This document shows, piece after piece, positions 1 to 9,174 of a DNA stretch of 26,302 nucleotides (the first letter of the stretch is position 1; every line of letters begins with the position of its first letter). The position numbers and the translations under genes were made by a program. The notes under the pieces are model-generated. The model searched no databases, had not been told where the DNA came from, and saw nothing but the letters and a program-made list of their open reading frames with translations. This DNA is from Darksidea phi. Its lineage: Eukaryota > Ascomycota > Dothideomycetes > Pleosporales > Lentitheciaceae. Where the stretch lies: NCBI GenBank assembly GCA_030770425.1, contig JASJFT010000360.1, positions 1 through 26,302 of the forward strand. Reading direction: 5' to 3'.

Positions 1-68
<68 letters not shown>

Positions 69-80
69 CCCCCCCCCGAG
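1..80. repeat. poly-C homopolymer at window edge
   Basis: The first 67 bases are all C, followed by one G and nine more C. Nothing in it resembles a fungal telomere (TTAGGG/CCCTAA type). A run this long, read as poly-G from the other strand, is what two-colour sequencing chemistry gives when signal is lost, so an assembly-edge artefact is more likely than biology. A genuine homopolymer tract cannot be excluded from sequence alone. Confidence 0.85.
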
Positions 81-155
81 GCGACAGTGACCTGCGACAG
101 TTATAGCGGGCCAAACGCCAAAAGCGAGCGCGGCCGCCGAACAGGCTACAGCCAG

Positions 156-180
156 CCAATCCACGGCGGTCCTATAAAAA
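156..180 (+). promoter_or_regulatory. CCAAT box and TATA-like element upstream of MED4
   Basis: A CCAAT pentamer lies at 156-160 and a TATAAAAA stretch at 173-180, about 210 bases before the MED4 start codon. A CACGTG E-box palindrome lies at 279-284, nearer the start. The rest of 81-387 shows no supported gene. The short motifs are visible, but their use as promoter elements is inference. Confidence 0.3.
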
Positions 181-387
181 GCGGCCACCCAGCGCCGCTG
201 TGTTGGCGCTGTAGCCCTACAAACCCCCTCATGCAAGTGAGAACCTCTGCCCATAGCGTACATACCTGACGCGCCGGTCACGTGAGGAGGCATTTCGCGG
301 AATCGCGCGCTACTGGTGGCAGGGCCGCCGGTTGACCTGCAGCTTGCGTGAGCTTGTTCTCACTGCCACCGAAATACCCTACTCGGC

Positions 388-1289
388 ATGGATGACACGC
401 TGCACACGCAGTTTCAGCGCATCGAGGCCGCCCTGGGCACGCTCGTCGACTCCATTGCCGCCTACAATCCCTCTCCGCAGGCTGCCATCGACCTGATTGC
501 CGCCGATGACGACCTCAGCCGCGGCCTGGATCAGCGTGCGCCCGACCTCTATCCGAATGCCTGCGCATGAGCTAACGCTCGACAGTCACGCAGCACCAGG
601 CTAACCACGCACGCATCCAGGTTCTACGCGCTGAAGCAGAGGCTCTCGAGCAGCAGCTGAAATCATCCGTGGCAGCCCTCGCCAACCTCCGTCGCGAGCT
701 CTTCGAGACACCCGTGACAACCTTCCCTGAAGATTCGCGCCCCGTTCCCTTTGACGAGCTTCTCCAGTACGCAAAAAACATATCAAAATACACCGTACCG
801 CCTACATACCGCGAGCGCATTCCAACACCCCCCACAGTCGGCCAGGACAGGGAGGGTGAGGGCGGCTCAACCGGGCCAACTTCCAACGGCATCGACACGC
901 CTGCGCAAGGAGGACCCGGGGACGATGTCAACGGCGGGGGAGAAGCTGCCGTGCCAAAGAAAATTACAGCAGAGGAGGCGGAGTGGCTGAAGAAACTCAA
1001 CGAAAGCCAAGTGCCATGGCAGCCATGGCCCGATAATGACAAGATTCGCCGGAGCAATCTGATGCAGATCCAGTACCTGCTCGACACCAAACAAGACCCG
1101 ACGCAGGTTGACGCCACCAAGATGGACAGGGAGGAGAAGGAGAGGATCGTGGCCGAGGCCGACAGACAGGCTGCAGCACAGGTTCCAGTCGAAGTGGCGG
1201 CACAACCTGCACCTGCCGCTGCAGTGACGTCGCGCCCGCCCGAGGCGACATTTGCGGGCTTTGACTTTGCAGGGGACGATGACGAGTAA
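388..1289 (+). CDS. MED4: Mediator complex subunit 4 (MED4)
   Basis: Two exons, 388-535 and 586-1289, give 283 residues. The 50-nt intron has a GTGCGC donor, a GCTAAC branch site and an ACAG acceptor. Splicing restores the phrase SRGLDQLTQHQANHARI, which unspliced reading breaks. Mediator subunit 4 belongs to the middle module of the RNA polymerase II coactivator in the nucleus. Diagnostic features are an N-terminal coiled coil (about residues 50-95), the FDELLQYAKNISKYTVPP block near residues 105-123, and a PWQPWPDNDKIRRS block near residue 193 typical of fungal members. The tail is low-complexity, Ala/Pro-rich, and ends in acidic residues. Length is normal for fungal MED4. Its 3' end lies only about 180 bases from a RIPed transposon, yet it shows no RIP-like decay. 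No neighbour suggests a special role. Confidence 0.9.
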
Positions 1290-1699
1290 CCAATCGATGA
1301 AGGGTCTACTTCCTTGTGTACGCTAGATGAAGTATCACCAGAGCTCACTAATGGACAGGCTTTTGGCCATCCAATCAAATCTATATTAGTGCAAAGCGTC
1401 CGCACGAGAACGACCTTCTTTTTCCAAACCGTGTTAGTATTGAGCACAGTAATATGTGGAGAAAAAGAAAATAACGTGTTTCATAAGCGAGCGGTCAACC
1501 TCATCAACTTTTCGCGCACAAAAAGCCACGTAGTTCAACAACGCATCAGAATTCTATTGAAATAGTACTAGTAATAGATTAAGCAGTATCTATAGTAGGC
1601 TTCTTACACGTTCGTGAGTTATGCCTAGGTTCTCTGCAGCGCGTGTAGCGCGCTGAAGCCTGTTGGCTTATACCTAATTGCGCAGCAACTTAACGTCTT

Positions 1700-3225
1700 T
1701 CGTTCTCTTACTACTACTTAGTAGCCTTTTAAATAATAATAGCCTCCCCCTCTACCTTAGTTAGGACGCCCTACTTCTAGATCCTCTTCTTTTTACACTT
1801 TCTACGTATTATAGTAGCCTTAATTACCTTCTCTAGGCTCGCGATTTATTTACGTATAAATATAGCTTTATAAGCTATTACCTTAATACCTTTTCTTAGC
1901 TAATTAATAGCTATAATAATAAAAGTAGGTAATAAACTCTTATACCTACGTACGCGCTTATAAATTAATATTAATTAAACCTCTACTTTACGCGTGTTAC
2001 TTAGTATTCTAGCCTTCTATATAGTCTTTAGTAGGGCTACTAGTAACGGCGTCCTTAACTTAATATTAAACTTCGAGATTACTATCTCTAAATTATATAG
2101 AACTAGACTAGTATTTTAAAAGCTCGCGTAGATATTCTTCTCTATAATAACCTTATTATAGGCTACGTAGAAGATAGGTAGGAATTTAAGCTTCGTAATA
2201 TAGTAGATATAATCGTAAATTAGACTATTAATCTAGTCCCTATACGCGCGCTTTAACGGCGAGAAATAGCCTATATTAAGTAACTATAGGAGGTATAATA
2301 AATAAGCTAGTATATAAAGAGTATAGATATTATTCTCCTTATAAAGGTTCTAGAATTTATTTAAGATATAACTACTATAGCTATTAAGAATTAGTAGCTA
2401 ACGTATACCTACTCTACGATCTATTATATATCTAATAAAGTACTTTAACTAGGTAACTCCTAGATTATTATTTATCTAACTATTCTTATTAATAGTAATA
2501 GTCTAATTACCTAGTATATCGCTCTTATACTAGGTAGAGAGGTAGTATTTACTAGCGAGGATAATAAAGAGTAGAATAGTCTACCTAGTAGCGTTAATTC
2601 CTTATATTATAGTAACCTACTTATAATTACCTAGCTAGATAGCTTTAGTCTACCTACGTCTCTTTAAGCTAATAACGACTAGTTATAGTATTATCTTACT
2701 TATTAGGAAGCTAGCTTCGTCGAAGTTATAGATATCTTAATTAGTAATACCCTAGGTAGCCTTAGTACGCGCTACTTAGTTAAATTAGGATTAAATAATA
2801 TTAGGATCCTCGTAGAGAGCTCGCTATTAATTATAGAGTCGATTAAATTATATTTTAATACTATTAGTTTACTAGACGAAGTTCCTAGGCTATAGCTTAC
2901 CTACCTACTTAGCGCCGCGCGTAGTAAGTAGTCTATTCGCTATATCTTGTATAGTATCTAGAGTAGAGGTAAATCCTCGCGAATCTAGGTCGAGTATATA
3001 GCTAATAATCACCTCCTCCTCTAGCTTAGAAAGCTTCTTTAATTTAGGCTGGCAATCGCGTCGCGCAGCGATTCTAGCGCGTCGGCGACGAACTGTTATA
3101 TTGGGGACGTTAAACGTGGCTGCAGCGCGACTAACACTCTAGATCTGATTCTGATTGATAGCTGAGATGGCTAGGGAGATATCTGCTTCGTTGCAGGGCA
3201 ATCGAATAGTAGTTGGTTGAGCCAT
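1700..3225 (-). pseudogene. Fot1/Pogo-like DDE transposase remnant
   Basis: An ATG at 3225-3223 opens MAQPTTIRLPCNEADISLA and continues into a short helix-turn-helix-like region (VSRAAATFNVPNITVRRR) after a first stop. Further in, despite many TAA/TAG codons, the hallmark blocks of DDE_1 transposases remain legible. These are DIYNFDEASF (about 2736-2707, corresponding to the family's YNFDETGF), then GNY..VT.I..GINAT (about 2635-2590), then a degraded stretch matching the family's HF..YT..R..G...LLILDGH region near 2450-2380. The 3' limit is approximate because no natural stop can be chosen. The lesions are C-to-T and G-to-A type, consistent with RIP rather than random decay. Confidence 0.8.
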
Positions 3226-3263
3226 GAGAGTTGATAGGTAACGCGTCGCAAAATTTGATGAGG

Positions 3264-3297
3264 TTGACCGCTCGCTTATATTGACCGCTCGCTTATG
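3264..3297. repeat. 17-bp tandem duplication inside right terminal inverted repeat
   Basis: TTGACCGCTCGCTTAT occurs at 3264-3279 and again at 3281-3296, as adjacent 17-bp units differing in the last base. The left end of the transposon has one copy only. It therefore looks like a local duplication in this copy, or a feature of the family's right end. Confidence 0.8.
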
Positions 3298-3307
3298 AAA
3301 CACGTTA

Positions 3308-4825
3308 GCGGATATAACGAATGTGAAATTGGTCTCCATTGGCGGTCTGTGTCTACTGCATCATTGCCGCTTCCAGAAGTGGACTACGCTCACCTCGATT
3401 AGGTCGTGTTAGCCATTTGTTGCTGTTCAAATTTAGCGGGTAAATTCCTTAGCTGAAGGTTGACCCGTGGATGTGCGTGCTCAAGAAACACAATGTGTTT
3501 CGTTCCAAAACACCTACCGAATATTGCAGAACACCCCCACCCAACGTAGTATCCATATGCAGGCTACCTACAGGTGTCTCAAATACGTCATACGTCTTGA
3601 AATACCTGTAAGAACTTAATTTAAATTAGCCTAGGCTTAAGCTAAGCTTGATCCTACCGTACGCTACCCTTACTCACCTATACTACGCTAAGTAGGATGC
3701 GTAACCCTTTGTATAGCCAAATTCAACCATTCCTTCTTCGATCAAATCAGCCTCGATATCAGAACCCCCCTTCCTTCTCGGACTATTCCTTGGTCGCATT
3801 ATCGTTTACTCATTATTGACTTATACCACTTTCCAGACGCAGCCGCGTCATAAAGTGTTATATCTGCGATATAGTCTGAGTCCTCCACCACATCAGCCTC
3901 GCTCGCTCACAATTCCTTCGTCGATCATTTGCACTTCTCATCGATTTACTTATCTATATCAGTGCCGTCTAGTATGCATCTCGATCATTTAAGACATCTA
4001 GCGATGGGACAAGGTGCTGGCGACGCGAGATGGTTACGATGCCATGGAAGAGTCTCACAGGGCTTTCTGTCGACGAAAGGCAGTGCTTGACAATGTTAAG
4101 GCAGCGCAGCGCAACACGGCCGCAAGTGGGTGAGTACAATCGACCCACCTTGAACGAGGCCAATCGTTTGTGTTCGAGCTCGAAATATTGTTTCGTGCGA
4201 GTTGCGGGGGGTGATGTAGTGGTAGGAAAGCTGCTTAGTGTTATGAGGTGACCCCCTCCTCATGCCGCCTCAGCAGCTGATAGGTCAATTCCAGCACTCT
4301 TTACTCAAATTGGGAACGAATTTGAAGCATTTTTTGGTCGAACTTCCGAATCCGAAGCCAAAATAAAACTTTACACATATAGAAATGGATAAGGCATAGT
4401 CCTCGACTATCTTTGCCACCAACATTGCAATACAGACATCACGCAAATCCGTAGGGATATCCATCTCTAACTCAGAAGGGGGGGGTTTTTTTTTCGATTA
4501 ATCGGTGAGGAATCGAAGTATGAAGGTCGGTGAGGAATCGAAGTATGAAGGACGGTGCGTAGTTGTCCAAATAGGACCGTAAGAATGGTCCGCGTGTGTC
4601 CATCGATACTGTCGGTTCCAAGACTGTCCAATATCCATGTCGGGTAATACACAAGGCCTTCGGCATCGGATGCAGGCATGAGCCTAGCCTCGGGGTAATC
4701 AATGCGACGTGCTAGGTGAAGGTCGAAGTGTAGTTAACCAATCGGAGGCCATCTCACACCCGAGCCTCGGTGCAAACCAACTCCCCCGCCCGCACACTCA
4801 TACACATCTACGTCAGCCCCGCAAC
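3308..4825. other. Non-coding spacer between transposon and glycosylase gene
   Basis: No reading frame here shows recognisable protein features. A 17-base perfect hairpin (GAAACACA/TGTGTTTC around a central A) lies at 3485-3501. The stretches at 3720-3760 and 3880-3930 share phrases such as ATCAGCCTCG and TCGATCA, suggesting an old local duplication. A G-run followed by a T-run lies at about 4479-4494. No RNA gene was recognised. Confidence 0.5.
4502..4551. repeat. Two-copy 25-bp perfect tandem repeat
   Basis: The 25-base unit beginning TCGGTGAGGAATCGAAGT is present at 4502-4526 and repeated without change at 4527-4551, just after the G-run/T-run at 4479-4494. It is non-coding and lies about 275 bases upstream of the glycosylase start codon. 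Confidence 0.9.
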
Positions 4826-5866
4826 ATGGTGTATACGCGTTCGCACTTCTCCACGCAGGTAGAGAGACGTCCTCAAAGTGATTCTTCTCCCTCTCCCGCG
4901 CAGCTCTTTCAGCGGGCATGCGCCTCCCTAGACCATGGCTCCGACGTTCTCGCTGAAGCCGCAGCCGGCCTCTCATCGGCATTGCTCGATGTGCGGGCAA
5001 ACACCATCAGGGTGAAGCCGCGACGGAAAAAGCGAGGCGTAGTCCAGCCGAAAGTGTCTCCGTACTTTCGGGCGCAGCTAGTGCAGAAGGAGCAGAAAAA
5101 TAAGAAAGATGGCATGACGAACTCGCTGGTCGGCCCACGGGTCTCTCCGTACTTTATGCTCTCCTCACACAAAACGAATGCGGCAACGGTAGACATCCCA
5201 ACGGCACTAGATCCATCCGTCGAGTCCGCCGAATCACTGTCCCACAGCTACACCCCGCCCGGACTAAGCTTTACCCTCCAACCAGCGCTCTTCGGCCTCA
5301 TCCAGGAGCGCATCTGTGGTGACTTATTCGCCCTCGTCGTGCAGGCCATACTATGGAACAAGACGCGTGGCATAGCTGCCCGCCCCGTTTTATGGGCCCT
5401 CCTACGCAGATACCCAACTCCCGACGCGCTTGCTAATGCCAACGTTACTGACGTCGAGGAAATAACCCGCAAGCTTGGCTTACAGCAGGTACGGGCACGA
5501 CGTCTTGTGGACATGGCAAAGGCTTGGATAGCCGCACCGCCCACTCCGGAGCGGAGGTATGGACGGCGTCATTACCCCACGAAGCGCAGCAACCTAGCAG
5601 TGAAGGACGGCGAATTGTTGGGCCCAGACGACGTGCGAGAAGGGTGGGAGATTGGCCATCTCCCTGGTGTTGGTGAATATGCTTTGGATTCGTTCCGGAT
5701 CTTTGGACGCGACCGTCTGCGCGGCGTTGCGGAAAGTTCCTCCGTAGAGCCGGAGTGGAAACGTCTTGTTCCCAAGGACAAGGAGCTTGGCCCCTACCTG
5801 AAGTGGAAGTGGGCACAGGAGGGGTGGGACTACGAGGTTAAGACAGGCAAGAGGAAGAGGTTGTGA
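4826..5866 (+). CDS. MBD4-like HhH-GPD DNA glycosylase
   Basis: The first ATG of the open frame, CAACATGG at 4826, gives an intronless 346-residue protein; the frame upstream has no ATG. MBD4-type glycosylases remove thymine or uracil opposite guanine, the product of (5-methyl)cytosine deamination, starting base-excision repair in the nucleus. The catalytic half (about 155-346) shows ILWNKTRGIAARPVLWALL (compare FLNRTSGKMAIPVLW in human MBD4), the helix-hairpin-helix HLPGVGEY, and YALDSFRIF with the expected catalytic Asp at residue 288. It closes with DKELGPYLKWKWAQEGW, matching the family's C-terminal helix. The N-terminal half is basic and low-complexity, with a KPRRKKRG cluster that could be a nuclear signal and two VSPYF motifs about 30 residues apart. 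No methyl-CpG-binding domain is visible, as usual outside vertebrates. Family assignment is firm; exact substrate preference is inference. Confidence 0.85.
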   Translation: MVYTRSHFSTQVERRPQSDSSPSPAQLFQRACASLDHGSDVLAEAAAGLSSALLDVRANTIRVKPRRKKRGVVQPKVSPYFRAQLVQKEQKNKKDGMTNSLVGPRVSPYFMLSSHKTNAATVDIPTALDPSVESAESLSHSYTPPGLSFTLQPALFGLIQERICGDLFALVVQAILWNKTRGIAARPVLWALLRRYPTPDALANANVTDVEEITRKLGLQQVRARRLVDMAKAWIAAPPTPERRYGRRHYPTKRSNLAVKDGELLGPDDVREGWEIGHLPGVGEYALDSFRIFGRDRLRGVAESSSVEPEWKRLVPKDKELGPYLKWKWAQEGWDYEVKTGKRKRL

Positions 5867-7102
5867 GTCTTGTAGAGTTGTATCGTGTAGACACGCTGCA
5901 AATCATCAAAAAGGTTTGCGCTGGAGCAAACAATGACTCGATGTAAAAACGACACTTGTCCGCAACGTTCGACACTGCTTCCAAACAACACTCTCAACGA
6001 CCACATAGTTCGCGAAAGCATTCTCCGATCTCAATCTTGTTGCCAAAAATATCAAAAACATACAACAGTGGGGATTCGCTAGTGGTCACCCACCTAACTA
6101 CTAGTCCACCGGTACGCTGCTTAAATATGGCTGAGCGAACGGGAAGCCTTGTATTCAGCGTCCTATGGTCGTATGTGCTCGTTATTGCCTGCGATGTGGT
6201 ATATATAGTAAGAGATTGTTACTGGAAAGCAGAGATCACGCAGGCCCACACCACTCCACATCACCCCACAACCAGGAAGCCTCTCAATATTTGTCCGCCC
6301 CTATCTCCTACCCTCAATGACCAGGGACGCCTTGATAGATCTACAGTGAGGTTCAAGCGAAGCATGTGGCCGGAAGCACGATACAAGTTTAAGTCTATGA
6401 ATCGAGCCCCAACAGCATACAGATACAATACCTAAAGCTTCTAAGAGCAACGAACGCCCAAAATGAGCCATCGAAGAACCTAGCGGGAGCCTCCAACCAT
6501 TTCGCCTTTTACCAACGCATATCCATCCATCCATCCATCCTAACTCCAGCCAGCGGCTTCCCCGTCCCAGGACTGGCATCAGTCTTAGTGACGATGCTAG
6601 ACAGCCATCCCATGTGGCCGTGGAGAAGCTTTATCAACAGCTTCGATCCACGCCCAAATTCGCAGCGAAGTCGACCTCCAGGCCCTCGTCCACCAGACCA
6701 AGCCAATACTTTCAGTCTCAATTCGGACTAATTCTGGTAGGCTGGGCCGAGCTGAGCTATTGTCCTCGTGGCGTTCCGTGGATCCCAGTTCAGTTGCAGA
6801 TGAGGAAGCCAATTTGAACACATAGAAAGGCAATAAAAGAGTGCGATCCTATAAATAAATAACGATGTTGCTATATGAAACTCGCCCATACGTACAAAAG
6901 TCATCATTCATATGCGTAAGTAGCTTCCCATTCCGTATCCCCAAGTCAACAAAAAATTCAATAGCGCCTTTTCCTTTCCCTTCCTATGAAAGAATGTCCC
7001 AAGTACGTTGATCTATCGCAATCATCGTTATCATCATGTTCGTCATCATCATAAACCGATACAAAAATGCTGGACCATCATAAACACAAGGCGTAACCCC
7101 GC
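5867..7102. other. Spacer holding a 5S rRNA gene, otherwise non-coding
   Basis: Apart from the 5S gene (6058-6176, minus), no protein-coding frame is supported. Open frames crossing 5956-6435 are readings of the complement of the 5S gene and its flanks. A five-copy ATCC simple repeat lies at 6521-6540. Confidence 0.6.
6058..6176 (-). rRNA. 5S ribosomal RNA gene (dispersed copy)
   Basis: The minus strand starts ACATACGACCATAG and ends GTTGTATGT, so the two ends pair as helix I of 5S rRNA. Conserved internal blocks are GCTTCCCG then GCTCAGCC, TTAAGC, then GGTGGGTGACCACTAGCG and AATCCC, in the right order and at the right spacing for a 119-nt RNA. A run of five T follows the 3' end directly and a second lies a few bases further, as expected for RNA polymerase III termination. 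Dispersed single 5S genes are normal in filamentous ascomycetes. Compared with the canonical fungal sequence as remembered, several sites carry transitions (for example CACTAGCG for CACCAGCG and GTTAGGTG for GTTGGGTG), so this could be a variant or pseudogene copy. Confidence 0.85.
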
Positions 7103-8560
7103 TTAATTCGCGACCACGGGGGCAGGGTTAGCAGCGACAGGGTTCACAACCCCATTGGTAGTGGCAGCAGCAGCGGCAGCAGCAGCGGCAGCGATCTTCT
7201 TCTTTTTTTTCTTGCTCTTCTTCGCAGCTGCGCTGTTGGTATCTGTGCCGTTGACAATGGGTGATGCTGCGGTGTCGTTTGCCGGTTCAGTTTTCGCAGC
7301 TGGAGCGGGAACAGTAGCGTCAGTCGTCACAGTTGGAGTAGGGACGGTAGCTTTGGTCGTCGCTGCTGGAGCGGGAACAGTAGATTTAGTCGTCGCAGCC
7401 GGAGCAGGAACAGTAGCTTCGGTCGTCACAATTGGAGCAGGAACACTAGCTTCAGACGTCGCAATTGGAGCAGGAACAGTAGCTTCAGACGTCGCCACAG
7501 AAACAGGAGCCGGAGCTTCGTCCTCAATAACGGAATCAACACGCGCATGGCCGGGCTTAGAGGGAACCGTGGCAACGCCTTGGTTGCTCATCTTCTGGTT
7601 CCGATACGTCGTGCTGCTCCCCCAACCCAGCTCGTCGGTGTAGGGTTCAGGAGCAACATGGGTATCCAACGTTGGGGTGATTTCATCCAGAAGAGTCTCA
7701 GGCGTTGTCATAGCGGTAATATCGCCACTGTAATTCGCGATAGCGACCACAGGGCTCAAAGTAGATGTGCGATGGTCTTTTTCACTGTTGGCAGACGACG
7801 CTGCTGCAGAGCCTCGCGAGAGCGTGTTCACGATGGCTTTCATGACGACCTGGCGGTATCGACGGTCGCCTTCGATCTGGTCCACGAAACCGGCTGTGGT
7901 GAACAAGCCCGCATCTTTCGTGACGGCTGCGTGGATGGCGCTCTCGAGGTGCTCGGAGAACCAAGTCTCGTCTTCCGGCAGCAGCGGGAAAGCGTGCTCG
8001 CGCGCAACGACCAAGACGTCCAGAATGGTCAGATCTTGCAGTGAGACCATGGTTTGCTTGGCCAGCTCAGCTAGCCCGGGCAGTTTGTATCGAATGGCGG
8101 CACAATACGCGCAGGTACTGAGCTTGTATTGCGAGATTGCGGAGCGGCCCTCGAGGTCACGCGACTCAAGTGCGTGGTACCTACCGGTGTAAAGGTAGTG
8201 TACCAGAGTATGTACAGTCATCTCGTCGAGTTCGGGGAGAGCGATGGTCTTCTCTCCCCAAACATCCTGAGTGGACTTTGCATCGAGCTCGGAGCTTTGC
8301 GCGAGAATGGCTCGGTGGACGCGGTAGCGAGTCTTCGTTGGACCGGCATCTAGGGAGACGATCTCGGTATCGACATAAGGTCTACAAGAATGGTGAGTCT
8401 TCGGGTCTGCAATGCGAGCCGTACAGCTGGCGCATTGGACTTACGATTTCATATTGGGGTCAACGCGCAGATCGCCGTCTGCGTGAGCTAGGCTGTCAAT
8501 TGACTGATCCGGCGCTCCATTGGCATGAGCATCTGCCAGAGTTGCGTCGCTGACCGACAT
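7103..8560 (-). CDS. BTB/POZ domain protein with Ala/Pro/Thr tandem repeats
   Basis: Two exons on the minus strand, 8560-8445 and 8381-7103, give 464 residues. The intron has a GTAAGT donor and a TTCTTGTAG acceptor, and splicing keeps phase. Residues 41 to about 150 form a BTB/POZ fold: YRVHRAILAQSSEL is the first helix-strand region and TVHTLVHYLYTGRY the classic BTB third-helix signature. A helical region follows (LAELAKQTMVSLQDLTILDVLV), as in many fungal BTB proteins. Residues 328-404 are seven 11-residue units of ATVPAPxATTE type. The C-terminus has KKSKKKKKK followed by an Ala tract. BTB domains mediate dimerisation or cullin-3 contact; no BACK, Kelch or zinc-finger domain is visible, so the pathway cannot be named. 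Many fungal genomes carry families of such short BTB proteins. Confidence 0.82.
7286..7516 (-). repeat. 33-bp coding minisatellite in BTB gene
   Basis: Units start every 33 bases; the GGAG anchor recurs at 7302, 7335, 7368, 7401, 7434 and 7467. This gives six good units (7286-7483) and one degenerate unit (7484-7516). Each encodes an 11-residue block on the pattern A-T-V-P-A-P-x-x-T-T/S-E/K. Unit length is a multiple of three, so copy number can change without a frameshift. Confidence 0.9.
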
Positions 8561-9174
8561 TATTCGATGCGCTGGACGATAGAAGAGAGCGCTTGTGATA
8601 ATTCCAACATGGCAACACTCTTTACGTCCTATTTCAACTCCCACGGTGCGCGCTCGGTAAAATGAGGCTCCAAAAAAATGAGTTGTTCATTCCGCAAACC
8701 ATGAGGGGCTTGCATACCGTATGCGTTGGCAACGCAACGTATTCTGCAGCCTTGTGAGGGCGCGTGTGTGGTTCGTCAGCCTTCTCGTCCCTCACTGCAG
8801 CTGCCATGTGCGGTGGCAGACGTCAATTAGCCAACAGTACGAGGCGGCTGATGACCGGTCAAAGTCGGGCGAATAGAGGCTTCGATTGGTCAATTGCAAT
8901 CCCGCTCGAGAGCCCAGCCGTTTTCGGAGAGTTTGATGGAAAGTTTGGCCGTGGGATCCGAGCAGTCTATTGGCTACGGCGCTGCTAGATGCATGCAGGC
9001 ATACTTCGCCATATTGGTCGCGTGTTGTCTTGGTACGACGATTCTAGGGTATGATAATGAGGGATTGTAAATAGAACGAAAACGAGCTGCAGGCTGTAGG
9101 ATTGGGGAGACGAGTTACTGGTGACAACAAAGCAAGTATTACTTTCACCTGACCTGCGATTTCACACTCAAAGC
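8561..9174. other. Spacer between two minus-strand genes (BTB upstream region)
   Basis: This stretch carries the 5' side of the BTB gene and the 3' side of the PCI gene, both on the minus strand. No open frame in it shows recognisable protein features, and no RNA gene was seen. Confidence 0.5.

Larger units (their letters stand above)
1472..3307 (-). mobile_element. RIP-degraded Fot1/Pogo-type DNA transposon
   Basis: Terminal inverted repeats are visible. The left end at 1472-1498 reads TAACGTGTTTCATAAGCG and onward, and the exact reverse complement of all 27 bases lies at 3281-3307. Both ends carry the TA dinucleotide expected as a Tc1/mariner-superfamily target duplication. The similarity continues inward (CCTCATCAA then TTTT) once a 17-bp tandem duplication at 3264-3297 on the right end is discounted. 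Total length of about 1.83 kb is typical of fungal Fot1-like elements. The interior is extremely AT-rich with stop codons in every frame, whereas the outer 200 bases or so on the right are much less altered. A decayed DDE transposase reads on the minus strand. The element is certainly non-autonomous now. Confidence 0.9.

Noticed and set aside
1..80. Telomere at the left edge
   Set aside because: The run is pure C with a single G, with no TTAGGG/CCCTAA-type units; a sequencing or assembly artefact is likelier.
572..1447. 291-codon minus-strand open frame over MED4
   Set aside because: It runs opposite the MED4 second exon, is Ser/Cys-rich, and has no recognisable domain.
5956..6435. Protein of about 100-160 residues with a membrane-like stretch
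   Set aside because: The frame runs across the complement of the 5S rRNA gene and its flanks; its apparent features come from translating that RNA.
7286..7516. CRISPR-like or intergenic repeat array
   Set aside because: The 33-bp units are contiguous, lack spacers and lie in frame within a fungal coding exon.
7155..7643. Plus-strand Ala/Val-rich membrane-like protein
   Set aside because: It is the antisense reading of the BTB gene's minisatellite and Lys/Ala tracts.
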